DNA of 64,000 nt from Lacibacter sp. H407 (GCF_037892605.1 NZ_JBBKTU010000001.1:3348001-3412000); one strand, 5' to 3'. Positions 20,718 to 31,047 are shown, counted from the stretch's first letter. The notes: a model not told the origin generated them from the letters alone. A program made the numbers and translations.

Positions 20718-23700
20718 ATGCTTGTGCTAAAAAGGAATTTACCCTCTCACATTGGCTTATTCTGTCTCTTATTTTTAATGAGCCTTCAGTCATTTTCACA
20801 AACAAGAACTGTAAGCGGTACAGTTATGAATGCAGGTGATAATACGCCTGTTGTTGGTGTGTCAGTTGTACAACAAGGCTCTGCAAAAGGTACTTCAACT
20901 GACCAGAAAGGTTCTTTCAGCCTGAGTGTAATCGGCAGCAAACCCGTGCTTGTGTTCAGTAGTGTTGGATTTCAAACCTACACATTAACATGGGATGGCT
21001 CATCTGCCATTGCCATTCAACTGGAACCTGAAGTTTCAGCATTGCAGGATGTTGTGGTGGTGGGTTATGGTACTCAGAAAAAAATTAATCAAACAGGTGC
21101 AACACAAACGTTAAAATTGGACGATGCCGTAAACCAACCGGTAACCAATTCTTCACAACTGATGTACGGAAAGTTTTCCGGCGTACAACTTACACAAGGC
21201 AACGGATTGCCCGGAGCAGATGGTTCTACCATTACGATTCGTGGTGTAGGAACATTTGGATCAGTTACTCCGTTGGTGGTGATCGATAATATTCAGTACA
21301 GTGGTTTGGAAGTGTTCAATAATTTAGCACCTTCTGATATTGAAAGTATTTCAGTATTGAAAGATGCATCTGCCAGTGCAATTTATGGTGCAAGAGGCGC
21401 TAATGGTGTCATCGTTGTTACTACCAAAAAAGGGAAAAGCGGTGCTATGAGTGTTATCTATAATAGCTATACCGGTTTTCAGGAAGTAACAGTGGTGCCG
21501 AAGTACCTCAATGCTGTGCAATATGCTACACTGAAAAACGAAAAAGATATTAATGCAAATACGTCTCCCAATCCAACCAATATCCGTTATACGCCGGCAA
21601 ATATTCAGGCCATCATTGATGGTTCCAATCCGGATCAATATGCAAATACAAACTGGGCAAAAGAAATTTTAAGAAGAGCGCCCATTCAAAATCATTACCT
21701 CGCCTTTTCTGGTGGAAGCGAGAAGACCACTTACAGAGTTTCACTTGGTTACCTGAACCAGGAGGCCATTGTAAGAGGTAAATTCAAAAACGAGCGTTTC
21801 AACTTAAGTTTAAATATTAATTCAAACGTAAAGAATTGGTTAACCATTTCCAACGTTACCAATATGTACTGGACCCGTTTCAAAGGGCCATCTGGTGGTG
21901 CTGATGCCATTACGGGTGAAGGGGGGATCATCAATCAGTTTCAACGTTCGGCTCCAACCATTCCTGCTTATTATTCCAATGGTGCGTATGGTATTGTGGA
22001 TGGCTCTTACCAATATACCAACTTCAGTTATCCTTCTACCAATCCTCTTCAACGAGGCGTGTTGGGCGATTACAGTAGTGATGATATTAATATAGCAGAG
22101 CGGTTTGGAATAAAAGTGGATTTCAACAAACAACTTTCGTTTGAAACCAGTGGAAGTGTGAACATGAGTTTTGGTAACACATCTAATTTTAATCCAACAA
22201 ATACAACCTACGACTGGGCGGGAAATCTGGTAGGTCAAAACGCAGTCAATAGTTTGAATAACGGAACAAGTTTTAATTACCGGTTGTTAAATGAAAATAT
22301 TTTACGCTACGCTAAAAAATTCGGAGACAGACATGATTTTTCTGTATTGGCAGGTCACTCTGTAATTTATAACAGGAACGATGGCTTCTCCGGTTCTTTA
22401 CAATCGTTTCCCACAAATGCTTTACAAGAGTTTGATGCAGGTGGTGTACTCAATCCAAACGTAAATGGTAGTGCATCTGAAGAAGCGGTTCAATCGTTCT
22501 TCTCCCGTATCAATTATATCTATGACGGGAAGTACTTGCTTGAATTTAATGTAAGAAGAGATGGCTCTTCTAAATTCGGACCTACAAATCGCTATGCAAA
22601 TTTCCCATCAGCCTCTGCTGGCTGGAGAATCAGCGATGAGAAATTTATGAGTAAGATAGGTTGGCTTTCTGATTTAAAATTAAGAGCGAGCTGGGGTATT
22701 ACCGGCAATGACAATATCGGAAATTATATTTTTGATCAAACCTATAATACAGGATTGGATTATTTCTTAGGCACCAATACAATTGTGAGTGCAGTAGCAG
22801 TTACACGATTGGCTAATCCAACAATTCGTTGGGAAAAAGTAGAGCAGTATGATATTGGATTAGATGCCGGCTTCTTCCGTAATCGTTTATCCGTTACCGC
22901 CGATTATTTCAAGCGAATGAGTTCAGATGTATTGTATGGCAACTTCCCGATTCCTGCATCAATAGGCGTCACTAGTCTTGCAGCTCAAAATGCAGCCAGC
23001 ATGGTGAATAGCGGAGTTGAACTTGCAGTGAATTACAGAGGGAATTTCAAAGGTCTCAACTACAGCGTTGGTGCGAGCATGAGCAAATTTGCAGATAACC
23101 AGGTAACAGGGTTAGGCGACAGAGGTATTGAAACCATCAATAATGAAAGTATCATCCGTATTGGTGTTCCTTTCAACGCTTATTTTGGCTACAAAGCTAT
23201 CGGTATATTTCAAACAGCGGCTGAAGTAGCAGCCGCTCCAAAACAGTTTGGCAGCAATTTTACAGCACCCGGCGATATTCAATATGCTGATTTGTCCGGA
23301 CCGGACGGTAAGCCTGATGGTGTTATCAATGCACAGGACAGAACAGTTATCGGAAATCCTTACCCCAGCATGATCTATAATTTCAACACCAGTTTATCGT
23401 ATAAAGGGTTTGATTTTAATGTAGTGCTTGAAGGGTTGAATGGATTGGATCGTATACTCAACGACAATGGTCAGCAACCGATGGAAGGTGATCGTAATAA
23501 TGCGCTTGCTTATTGGATCGATCGCTGGACTCCCCAGAATCCTTCTACCAAACTGCCTCGTTTGGGTGGAGTAAACAATCAAGTAACTTCCGATTTCTAT
23601 ATTGAGGATGTATCATACCTCCGTATGCGTAACCTGGAAATTGGATATACGTTACCGTTACGTTTCACAGAAAAGGCAGGTATGTCGAAACTGCGCATCT

Positions 23701-23834
23701 ACGTAGGCGGACAAAACTTATTAACCTTTACCAAGCTGGAGAACTTTGATCCGGAAAGGGCAAGGGGCGGTAATACCGATCAGTCAGCGCCTCTTTATAA
23801 GATATACACGATTGGCTTAAACGTTAAATTTTAA
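20718..23834 (+). CDS. SusC-family TonB-dependent outer-membrane transporter
   Basis: A 1038-residue protein. Signal peptide (about 1-27, ending QSFSQ), carboxypeptidase-regulatory-like domain (TVSGTVMNAGDNTPVVGVSV to QLEPE, about 33-110), TonB-box region with the hallmark VVVGYGTQKK (about 114-123), plug domain with IRGVGTF and VLKDASASAIYGARGANGVI, then the beta-barrel ending in GLNVKF with a terminal aromatic residue. Family knowledge: SusC proteins import oligosaccharides across the outer membrane together with a SusD lid. There is no sigma/anti-sigma pair beside it, in keeping with control by the HTCS. The stop is five bases before the susD start. Confidence 0.96.
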   Translation: MLVLKRNLPSHIGLFCLLFLMSLQSFSQTRTVSGTVMNAGDNTPVVGVSVVQQGSAKGTSTDQKGSFSLSVIGSKPVLVFSSVGFQTYTLTWDGSSAIAIQLEPEVSALQDVVVVGYGTQKKINQTGATQTLKLDDAVNQPVTNSSQLMYGKFSGVQLTQGNGLPGADGSTITIRGVGTFGSVTPLVVIDNIQYSGLEVFNNLAPSDIESISVLKDASASAIYGARGANGVIVVTTKKGKSGAMSVIYNSYTGFQEVTVVPKYLNAVQYATLKNEKDINANTSPNPTNIRYTPANIQAIIDGSNPDQYANTNWAKEILRRAPIQNHYLAFSGGSEKTTYRVSLGYLNQEAIVRGKFKNERFNLSLNINSNVKNWLTISNVTNMYWTRFKGPSGGADAITGEGGIINQFQRSAPTIPAYYSNGAYGIVDGSYQYTNFSYPSTNPLQRGVLGDYSSDDINIAERFGIKVDFNKQLSFETSGSVNMSFGNTSNFNPTNTTYDWAGNLVGQNAVNSLNNGTSFNYRLLNENILRYAKKFGDRHDFSVLAGHSVIYNRNDGFSGSLQSFPTNALQEFDAGGVLNPNVNGSASEEAVQSFFSRINYIYDGKYLLEFNVRRDGSSKFGPTNRYANFPSASAGWRISDEKFMSKIGWLSDLKLRASWGITGNDNIGNYIFDQTYNTGLDYFLGTNTIVSAVAVTRLANPTIRWEKVEQYDIGLDAGFFRNRLSVTADYFKRMSSDVLYGNFPIPASIGVTSLAAQNAASMVNSGVELAVNYRGNFKGLNYSVGASMSKFADNQVTGLGDRGIETINNESIIRIGVPFNAYFGYKAIGIFQTAAEVAAAPKQFGSNFTAPGDIQYADLSGPDGKPDGVINAQDRTVIGNPYPSMIYNFNTSLSYKGFDFNVVLEGLNGLDRILNDNGQQPMEGDRNNALAYWIDRWTPQNPSTKLPRLGGVNNQVTSDFYIEDVSYLRMRNLEIGYTLPLRFTEKAGMSKLRIYVGGQNLLTFTKLENFDPERARGGNTDQSAPLYKIYTIGLNVKF

Positions 23835-23839
23835 TTCAA

Positions 23840-25426
23840 ATGAAACAAATTATCACCATCATATTAATCCTGGCAGTAACGGGATGTTCAAAAGATTTTT
23901 TAGACCGTCGTTCTCTTGTGCAATTGGGTGATGCCAGCTTTTGGAAAAATGAGCAGGAAGCCCGTTTAGGAATCAATAGTATCTATGATGCATTGCAGGA
24001 TCGTGTTTTATACAGCGGTACCCTCAATGCAACAGGAGGGGCGAGTTTTCATATGTATGATTGCTTTGGCGACAATGCTTTTAACAACTACAAGTATGAA
24101 GGGCCGGGTAATTTTATGGAATCGAATATCGATCAATCGAATCTCCTGTTTAGCAACTTATGGACTTCTTTATACAAAGGAATAGCCCGTGCAAATGCTG
24201 CCATTGAGAATCTTGAAAAAATTCCTGCAGAGAATATTTCAGATGCCAGTAAAAATTCATTTATCGGACAGGCGAAATTCTTACGTGGTTTATTTTATTC
24301 GCATCTAGCTGTTTATTTCCAGGAAGCTCCGTTGATCCTGAATGTGCAGAAATTAGAAGATGCATACGTAGCAAAGAATTCCTATGCTGAACTGTCTGCC
24401 CAGGTTATAAAAGATTTTACCGAAGCCGTGGATTTGTTGCCTGCATCTTATCCTGCAACAGATTATGGCTATGCTACTAAAGGAGCGGCATTAGCTTTGT
24501 TGGCACGCTTTCATCTTTATAATAAAAATTACCAGGGTGTATTGGATGCTACTACACCAATGTTGACATTGGGTTATGGTCTTAACCCAAATTATGCACA
24601 ACTTTTTTCTGAGCAGGGTGAGTTTTCGAATGAAGTGGTTTTTTCTGTACGGTTTAACCAGGATGTATCAAATAATGGCGAATTGTTATCTGCTACATTT
24701 TTGGGAGTTCCGAAGGTAAATTACCAGCCCATGAAAAATCTGGTGGAAGATTATTATTGTACGGATGGCAGACCTGCAATCTTAAGCAGAAGTCCTTTAA
24801 CTTATAATCCATTGTACAGTCCGGGTACTGCAGCGAATAATGCTCCACAAAAAAATAACAGAGATCCACGCTTAACCGCCTCTGTATATTTTAATCAGGA
24901 TACATTCCTTACCGATCTGGGCCGGAGATTTACAGCAAATACAGCTACCAAATACGGACTGAAAAAGTATATCCGCAAATCATCTGTTTCTGTAACCGGT
25001 ATAAGTGCAGGTAATCCGGGTGGTCAGGATTTTTATGTGGTCCGTTATGCAGATGTATTGTTAATGCGTGCAGAAGCAATGATCGAATTAAATCAATTGT
25101 CAACAGCTTATCCATTGATCAACCAGGTGCGTGCCAGAGTAAATATGCCTACTGTTGAATCGGTGGAAGGTGCCGGCTTAAGTCAGGGTGCGTTGCGAGA
25201 CGTGTTGCGTCATGAAAGAAGAGTGGAGCTTGCATTTGAAGGACTGCGTTATTTCGATCTGAAACGTTGGGGTACGTTGGAGCAGGCTTATCTTAGAGCA
25301 AGAGCAGATGCTGTGCCGGCTTACAACCCTACATTTATGCCGGGAGGAAAATCGGAGGTGTTTGCAATTCCATTATCAGAATTGACCGCCAATAATAATC
25401 TTGTACAGAACCCGCTTTGGCAATAA
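23840..25426 (+). CDS. SusD-family surface glycan-binding lipoprotein
   Basis: A 528-residue lipoprotein: short signal ending in the lipobox AVTGC (Cys near residue 16), then SKDFLDRRSLVQLG..FW, the common SusD opening. The SusD-like N-terminal domain and RagB/SusD C-terminal domain follow, with VLRHERRVELAFEGLRYFDLKRWG near the end, a strong family signature. It starts five bases after susC and must be translated with it. It caps the SusC barrel and captures oligosaccharides produced by the surface enzymes. Ligand specificity cannot be read directly; galactan is inferred from the neighbours. Confidence 0.96.
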   Translation: MKQIITIILILAVTGCSKDFLDRRSLVQLGDASFWKNEQEARLGINSIYDALQDRVLYSGTLNATGGASFHMYDCFGDNAFNNYKYEGPGNFMESNIDQSNLLFSNLWTSLYKGIARANAAIENLEKIPAENISDASKNSFIGQAKFLRGLFYSHLAVYFQEAPLILNVQKLEDAYVAKNSYAELSAQVIKDFTEAVDLLPASYPATDYGYATKGAALALLARFHLYNKNYQGVLDATTPMLTLGYGLNPNYAQLFSEQGEFSNEVVFSVRFNQDVSNNGELLSATFLGVPKVNYQPMKNLVEDYYCTDGRPAILSRSPLTYNPLYSPGTAANNAPQKNNRDPRLTASVYFNQDTFLTDLGRRFTANTATKYGLKKYIRKSSVSVTGISAGNPGGQDFYVVRYADVLLMRAEAMIELNQLSTAYPLINQVRARVNMPTVESVEGAGLSQGALRDVLRHERRVELAFEGLRYFDLKRWGTLEQAYLRARADAVPAYNPTFMPGGKSEVFAIPLSELTANNNLVQNPLWQ

Positions 25427-25533
25427 AAAATATTATTCCCGGGAAAACCGATCCAATGAAATTCACCATGGGCAAAGAAATGTGTTTAACAGCATGTCTT
25501 TTGTTCCATGTATAATAGCACAGTTCAAGGCAG

Positions 25534-25573
25534 TTTACAACTACAGGGTTTTATTAAACTCTGTAGTTGTAAA
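25534..25573 (+). terminator. 40-base near-perfect hairpin between susD and galK
   Basis: The left arm TTTACAACTACAG (25534-25546) and right arm CTGTAGTTGTAAA (25561-25573) are perfect reverse complements. Inside them a G-U pair (25547/25560) and GGTTT-like pairing (25548-25551 with 25556-25559) extend the stem to 18 pairs closed by the loop TATT. No T tract follows, so it is not a canonical intrinsic terminator. It could be a transcript-end stabiliser for the susCD mRNA, an attenuator, or a dyad operator for galK-galT about 60 bases upstream of the galK start. Confidence 0.6.
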
Positions 25574-25630
25574 TAAGCAAAAACGGAATACTGTTCATTG
25601 CAGTATGAATCAGAAAAGCAATTTGTTTTT

Positions 25631-26830
25631 ATGATGGACCAAACGATCGATCTTGTTTCGGGTAGTGCAGCTGAAGTTAAAACGAAACTCACAGCAACTT
25701 TTCAAACTTTTTTTGAAACCGGCAGTACGCCGCTGATCATACGTTCTCCGGGACGTGTGAATATTATTGGTGAACATACTGATTACAACGAAGGGTTTGT
25801 ATTGCCTGCAGCGATTGATAAGTATGCATATTTAGCTATAGCACTTCGTGATGATCATGAAATACATATTAAGGCAGCCGATTTGAATGAATCGTTCTCA
25901 ACAGCCGTATCGGATCTGAAACCGGTGAATGATATCAGCTGGCCCAATTATATCTTAGGAGCAGCGGCTCAATTCATCAAACTTGGAATTCCATTACCCG
26001 GCTTTAATGCCATACTCACCAGCAACGTACCGATGGGAGCAGGTTTATCTTCATCCGCAGCAGTAGAATGTGCAACTGTATTTGGGTTGAATGAATTACT
26101 GCAAACCAACATCGACCCTGTAAGTATGGTGAAGATGGCGCAAAAAGCCGAGCATGAGTATGCCGGCGTAATGTGTGGCATCATGGATCAGTTTGCATCG
26201 ATGATGGGAAAGAAAGATCATGTGATCAAACTTGATTGCCGTTCACTTGAATATGAATATGTTCCGTTTAAACTGGATGGCATCAAAATACTTTTGCTGA
26301 ATACAAACGTCAAACATTCATTGGCATCATCTGAATACAATACCCGTCGCAATGAATGTTCGCAGGCGGTGAAATGGATCGCAGAACAGCATACAGAAAT
26401 AACTTCTCTGCGAAACGCAACAATTCCGATGCTGGATGAATTGGTGTTACCAAGAAATGGAACGATCGATAGTAGAAGCAGATTTGTTGTGGAAGAAATT
26501 GGGCGGTTACTGGCAGGCTGTGTAGATTTGCAGCAGGCTGATATAGCAGCACTCGGCAAAAAAATGTTTGCAACACACGATGGTCTCAGTAAAATGTATG
26601 ATGTTAGCTGCAAAGAACTTGATTTCCTGGTTGATTTTGTACGCAACCGTCCGGGTGTGATCGGTGCACGGATGATGGGTGGTGGCTTTGGTGGTTGTAC
26701 CATCAACCTTGTTGAAGAATCAGCAATTGAACAATTGGTTGCCGAGATAAAACCTGCTTATAGCTTGGCTATGCATTTAGAATTGGATTATTATATTGCT
26801 TCCATTGAAAACGGAACAGAAATTATTTGA
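25631..26830 (+). CDS. galK: galactokinase
   Basis: A 399-residue GHMP kinase. It phosphorylates galactose at C1 with ATP in the Leloir pathway in the cytoplasm. Visible motifs: RVNIIGEHTDYNEGFVLP (galactokinase signature near the N-terminus), the GHMP ATP-binding motif PMGAGLSSSAAVE, and the C-terminal GARMMGGGFGGCTINL. ATG 25631 is preferred (MMDQTIDL) to an upstream in-frame TTG at 25598; it lies downstream of the hairpin at 25534-25573. The gene follows susCD by about 200 bases and is translationally linked to galT (overlap region at 26830), which supports galactose as a major product of the upstream locus. Confidence 0.96.
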   Translation: MMDQTIDLVSGSAAEVKTKLTATFQTFFETGSTPLIIRSPGRVNIIGEHTDYNEGFVLPAAIDKYAYLAIALRDDHEIHIKAADLNESFSTAVSDLKPVNDISWPNYILGAAAQFIKLGIPLPGFNAILTSNVPMGAGLSSSAAVECATVFGLNELLQTNIDPVSMVKMAQKAEHEYAGVMCGIMDQFASMMGKKDHVIKLDCRSLEYEYVPFKLDGIKILLLNTNVKHSLASSEYNTRRNECSQAVKWIAEQHTEITSLRNATIPMLDELVLPRNGTIDSRSRFVVEEIGRLLAGCVDLQQADIAALGKKMFATHDGLSKMYDVSCKELDFLVDFVRNRPGVIGARMMGGGFGGCTINLVEESAIEQLVAEIKPAYSLAMHLELDYYIASIENGTEII

Positions 26831-26832
26831 TC

Positions 26833-27873
26833 ATGTTTGATAAAAAAGAACATTCGCATACACGTTTAAATATTCTTACAGGCGATTGGGTATTGGTATC
26901 GCCGCATCGAATGAAGCGGCCTTGGCAAGGTAAAGTGGAAGCTTTGCCTGAAGATAACAGACCGGCATATGATCCAAACTGTTATCTCTGCCCCGGTAAT
27001 AAACGATCCGATGGAAGTCAAAACCCGGCATATGAAGATGCGTATGCATTCATCAACGATTTTTCTGCATTGTTACCCGATACTCCGACAGGAGGTGATG
27101 ATATGAATGGATTGTTGATCAGTAAAAGTGAAACAGGGATTTGCAAAGTAATTTGTTTCTCACCCGATCATCGTCTTACGCTTCCATTGATGGAAGAAAA
27201 AGCAATTGTAAAACTCATTCAACTTTGGAAAAAAGAGTTTACTGAGTTGGCACAAAACAAACAGATCCGCTACATACAGATATTTGAAAACAAAGGCGAT
27301 GTGATGGGTTGCAGTAACCCGCATCCACACGGACAAATTTGGGCGTCTTCCTCTTTACCGCTTGAGTTAAGTAAAGAAACCACACAGCAAAAAAACTATT
27401 ACGAACAACACCGTAAGAGTTTACTGAGTGCCTATCTCGAACTGGAATTGCAGCAGAAGGAGCGATTGGTAGTGGAGAATGCACATTTTGTTGCATTGGT
27501 TCCTTATTGGGCAGTGTGGCCTTTTGAAACCATGATCATCAGTAAACGTCACATTCAAACCATTACACAATTTACTGCGGAAGAAGAAACCGCTTTTGCT
27601 GATATCTTAAAACAACTCACCGCTAAATACGATAATTTATTTAACGTATCATTTCCGTATAGTGCAGGTATACATCAGGCACCGGTAAATGATGGAGATC
27701 ATCCTGAATGGCATTTTCACATGCACTTTTATCCGCCACTTTTGCGGAGTGCAACGGTAAAGAAATTTATGGTTGGATATGAAATGCTTGCAAATCCGCA
27801 ACGGGATATTACAGCAGAGTGGGCGGCTGAGCGATTAAGAGATCTGAGCATAGTGCATTATAAGAATGCATAA
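26833..27873 (+). CDS. galT: galactose-1-phosphate uridylyltransferase
   Basis: A 346-residue enzyme that exchanges UMP between UDP-glucose and galactose-1-phosphate. The start ATG at 26833 lies two bases after the galK stop. It shows the GalT opening RLNILTGDWVLVSPHRMKRPWQG, a metal-binding CYLCPGN, and the active site NPHPHGQIW with nucleophilic His166. A C-terminal HxH segment (WHFHMHFYPP) is also typical. No galE or galM is in this window, so the epimerase step must be encoded elsewhere. The gene converges on the small secreted protein gene at 27886, with a 12-base gap. Confidence 0.96.
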   Translation: MFDKKEHSHTRLNILTGDWVLVSPHRMKRPWQGKVEALPEDNRPAYDPNCYLCPGNKRSDGSQNPAYEDAYAFINDFSALLPDTPTGGDDMNGLLISKSETGICKVICFSPDHRLTLPLMEEKAIVKLIQLWKKEFTELAQNKQIRYIQIFENKGDVMGCSNPHPHGQIWASSSLPLELSKETTQQKNYYEQHRKSLLSAYLELELQQKERLVVENAHFVALVPYWAVWPFETMIISKRHIQTITQFTAEEETAFADILKQLTAKYDNLFNVSFPYSAGIHQAPVNDGDHPEWHFHMHFYPPLLRSATVKKFMVGYEMLANPQRDITAEWAAERLRDLSIVHYKNA

Positions 27874-27885
27874 CAGCAGCGAACT

Positions 27886-28356
27886 TTATTTCACTTTGAT
27901 ACTGATATCGGGAGCTGTGTAGTAATAGCCCCATTTGTCTTTTACAATAATATCGGTGATCAAAATCTCATCTTCTTTCTTGATGATCTCATAGAGATTC
28001 TTTTGCCATAATGCTGAAAGAAAAGGGGAGTTGCTCACGTTATCGGCCGATGAATTAAATCTTGATTTTATTTCACCTGTTTTTTCATCTTCATATTTAT
28101 CCTTGCTGCGGTGCACCACAATAAAACGGGAAATATGATAACGTGCTTTTTTATCATCAATCACCCAAATTGCAGAATCGATCGTTGTTAAAACAATTTC
28201 CAGTGGCAGGTCGCCACCCTTTGTTTTACCCCAAAAACTCTGGAGAGGTGGTGGCTTCAATGTGGTAGGCTTCGGTTTTACCTGTGCGGCTGCAGCAACT
28301 GTAATGAAAGTGGCAAACAGGAACAAAAGCAAACGAACGGGTCTTTTCAGCAACAT
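27886..28356 (-). CDS. small secreted protein of unknown function
   Basis: A 156-residue protein with a clear signal peptide (KRPVRLLLFLFATFITVAAAAQ). The mature part begins with a proline-rich stretch (KPKPTTLKPPPLQ) and ends with alternating strands (YEIIKKEDEILITDIIVKDKWGYYYTAPDISIKVK). This end faintly recalls the C-terminal strands of GldM-type gliding and secretion proteins, but this is an impression and no family is assigned. It follows valS on the same strand with an 18-base gap, so it is probably on the valS transcript. Confidence 0.7.
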   Translation of the reverse strand: MLLKRPVRLLLFLFATFITVAAAAQVKPKPTTLKPPPLQSFWGKTKGGDLPLEIVLTTIDSAIWVIDDKKARYHISRFIVVHRSKDKYEDEKTGEIKSRFNSSADNVSNSPFLSALWQKNLYEIIKKEDEILITDIIVKDKWGYYYTAPDISIKVK

Positions 28357-28374
28357 GGATCAATTTGATTTGTG

Positions 28375-31047
28375 TTATAACGATGCAAGGCTTTCTTCTA
28401 TTGCTTTGATCTTGGCTTCGGCATCAGCTTTCTTTTTCTTTTCAATATCCACTACTTCGGGTTTTGCATTCTGCACAAAACGTTCGTTGCCGAGTTTCTT
28501 TTCAACAGAAAGAAGGAACCCTTTGAGATACTCAAGATCTTTGAGCATCTGTTCTTTTTGAGAAGACGTGTCAATTGCCTGTTCAGTTGCAATGTAGAAT
28601 TTATCCTTTTGTATCACCGTTGAAATGCAGCCGGCAACTGGTGCTGAAACATAAGAAATGCTTTCTGCGTTCAGTTGTTTTGCAAGTATTGATTCAATTG
28701 ATTTGTACGACGTTTGCTGATCTGTTTCAATTGAAAGCTTGATGGCTTCTTTTGGTTTGATCTGGTTCTTCACCCGAATATCACGCAAAGCAGTGATCAC
28801 TTCTTTCAACTGTATGGCAAGTTGTAATACTTCTTTATCTGCTTTTGCAGCTGCTGAAAGTTGTTTGATAGTAATATCGTCACCTGCTGCACGTACTTTC
28901 AATGCATGGTAGATCTCTTCTGAAATGAACGGCATAAACGGATGAAGCAGTTGCATCAGCTCTTCAAAGAAGCTTACTGTTTTGTTATACACAGCAGCAT
29001 CAATGGGCTGCTCAAAACCAGGCTTCACCCATTCTAAATACCAACTGCAGAAATCATCCCATATCAGTGAATAGATCGTTTTCAGAGCCTCACTCAAACG
29101 AAATTCTTTGAACAACTGATCGATCTCTGATTTCGCTTCGTTCAATCTATTGTCGAACCATTCAACTGCAAAGCTGCTTTCAGCCGTGGTCTTTTGTCCA
29201 TTGTCTTTGGTCCTTCCTTCCCACATCTTCACGAGCTTCAAAGCATTCCATAACTTGTTATTAAAGTTGCGGCCTTGCTCATTGCTGCTTTCCTCCCACA
29301 AAAGATCGTTGCCGGCGGGTGATGCTATGAGGATACCGAAGCGAACTGCATCAGCACCATATTGATCGATCAAGTTCAACAGATCAGGAGAGTTGCCCAA
29401 TTGCTTACTCATTTTTCTCCCTTGTTTATCTCTTACCATTCCGGTGAAATAAACATCCTTAAATGGCTGCTCTTTTTTGTATTCGAAACCGGCCATGATC
29501 ATTCTGGCTACCCAGAAGAAGATAATGTCCTGACCCGTTACCAAAGTGGTGGTAGGGTAGTAGTATTCAGCATCTTTATTCCCAGGATTGCTGATGCCTT
29601 TGAACACTTCCATTGGCCAAAGCCATGATGAGAACCAGGTGTCGAGGCAGTCTTCGTCTTGATGAATGGCTTCCGTTGATAAGTCATAGTTGTATTGTTT
29701 CTTAAACTCAACTACAGCTTCTGTTGCGGTTTCTGCCACAACAAACTCACCATTTGGTAAATACCACGCAGGTATCCGTTGTCCCCACCATAATTGACGT
29801 GAAATACACCAGTCTTTAATATTGTTAAGCCAATGGCTGTAGGTGTTTTTTGTTTTTTCAGGATAGAACCTGATTTCATCGTTCATTACAGCCGATAAGG
29901 TCTCAGGATTCCGATTTAAAAACTCCTTCATATTGATGAACCATTGCAGGCTCAATCTCGATTCAATGATGGCGCCAGTTCGTTCACTTGTTCCTACCTG
30001 TCCTTTATAATCTTCAATTTTCTCAACTTGATTGAGTTGTCCAATGTCGTCTGCAATTTTCTTTCTTAATTCAAACCGGTCAATGCCGTTATAAGAAAGT
30101 ACAAGTTCAGATGGGTTGTCATCTGCAAGTTCTTCAGCTGTAAATCTTCCTTCCGCATCCAATGTATTTAAAGCTTTCAGGTTATGCTTCCTTCCAAGCT
30201 CATTGTCATTTTTATCATGCGCAGGTGTTATTTTTAATGCACCTGTTCCAAATTCTGCATCTACATATTCATCTGCAATAACAGGAATCTTGCGGTTGAT
30301 GATCGGTACAATCACTTCTTTACCTATCCACGCTTTATAACGTTCGTCGGTTGGGTTTACACAAATTGCAACATCACCTAAAATCGTTTCAGGCCTTGTT
30401 GTTGCAACGGTAATAAACTGATTGCTGTTTTCAACCAATTGATATTTTACATAGTACAGTTTTGAATCGATCTCTTTAAAGATCACTTCTTCATCACTCA
30501 GGGCTGTCTTGCCAACGGGGTCCCAGTTAACCATGCGCAATCCTCTGTAGATTATACCTTTCTTATGCAGGTCAATAAAAACCTTGATAACGCTTTTGTA
30601 ATAATCTTCGTCCATCGTAAAGCTGGTACGATCCCAGTCTAAACTGCAACCCATTTTCTTCAACTGCTGCAGAATAATACCGCCATATTTCTCTTTCCAT
30701 TCCCAGGCATAGCCAAGAAATTCATCACGACTGATAGAAGCTTTCTGAATCCCTTTTTCACGAAGCATCTGTACCACTTTTGCTTCGGTTGCAATCGATG
30801 CATGGTCGGTACCGGGCACCCAGCAGGCATTTTTGCCCTGCATACGGGCACGACGGACAAGCACATCCTGAATGGTATTGTTGAGGCAATGCCCCATGTG
30901 CAACACACCCGTTACGTTGGGTGGGGGAATCACAATCGTATAAGGCTCCCGGTCATCGGGAGTGCTATTGAAATACTTCTGTTCGTTCCAGTAGCTATAC
31001 CATTTTTCTTCGGATGCTTTATGCTCAAAATTTTTGCTCAGTTCCAT
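28375..31047 (-). CDS. valS: valyl-tRNA synthetase
   Basis: Class I aminoacyl-tRNA synthetase charging tRNA-Val. From ATG 31047 the protein has 890 residues, the usual length; an upstream TTG at 31074 adds nine unlikely residues. The HIGH-type motif is PPPNVTGVLHMGHCLNN and the KMSKS motif is GRKMSKQLGNSPDLL. Editing (CP1) domain segments such as VATTRPETILGDVAICVNP and the C-terminal coiled-coil arm (LKDLEYLKGFLLSVEKKLGN onwards, to KAIEESLASL) are present. All expected regions are intact. Confidence 0.97.
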   Translation of the reverse strand: MELSKNFEHKASEEKWYSYWNEQKYFNSTPDDREPYTIVIPPPNVTGVLHMGHCLNNTIQDVLVRRARMQGKNACWVPGTDHASIATEAKVVQMLREKGIQKASISRDEFLGYAWEWKEKYGGIILQQLKKMGCSLDWDRTSFTMDEDYYKSVIKVFIDLHKKGIIYRGLRMVNWDPVGKTALSDEEVIFKEIDSKLYYVKYQLVENSNQFITVATTRPETILGDVAICVNPTDERYKAWIGKEVIVPIINRKIPVIADEYVDAEFGTGALKITPAHDKNDNELGRKHNLKALNTLDAEGRFTAEELADDNPSELVLSYNGIDRFELRKKIADDIGQLNQVEKIEDYKGQVGTSERTGAIIESRLSLQWFINMKEFLNRNPETLSAVMNDEIRFYPEKTKNTYSHWLNNIKDWCISRQLWWGQRIPAWYLPNGEFVVAETATEAVVEFKKQYNYDLSTEAIHQDEDCLDTWFSSWLWPMEVFKGISNPGNKDAEYYYPTTTLVTGQDIIFFWVARMIMAGFEYKKEQPFKDVYFTGMVRDKQGRKMSKQLGNSPDLLNLIDQYGADAVRFGILIASPAGNDLLWEESSNEQGRNFNNKLWNALKLVKMWEGRTKDNGQKTTAESSFAVEWFDNRLNEAKSEIDQLFKEFRLSEALKTIYSLIWDDFCSWYLEWVKPGFEQPIDAAVYNKTVSFFEELMQLLHPFMPFISEEIYHALKVRAAGDDITIKQLSAAAKADKEVLQLAIQLKEVITALRDIRVKNQIKPKEAIKLSIETDQQTSYKSIESILAKQLNAESISYVSAPVAGCISTVIQKDKFYIATEQAIDTSSQKEQMLKDLEYLKGFLLSVEKKLGNERFVQNAKPEVVDIEKKKKADAEAKIKAIEESLASL

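Noticed and set aside
25534-25573. Ordinary rho-independent terminator after susD
   Set aside because: The stem is long and perfect but no T tract follows on either side, so the standard model does not fit.
25401-25634. 77-codon frame spanning the susD end and the hairpin before galK
   Set aside because: It overlaps susD in another frame, covers the inverted repeat, and has no recognisable content; treated as chance.
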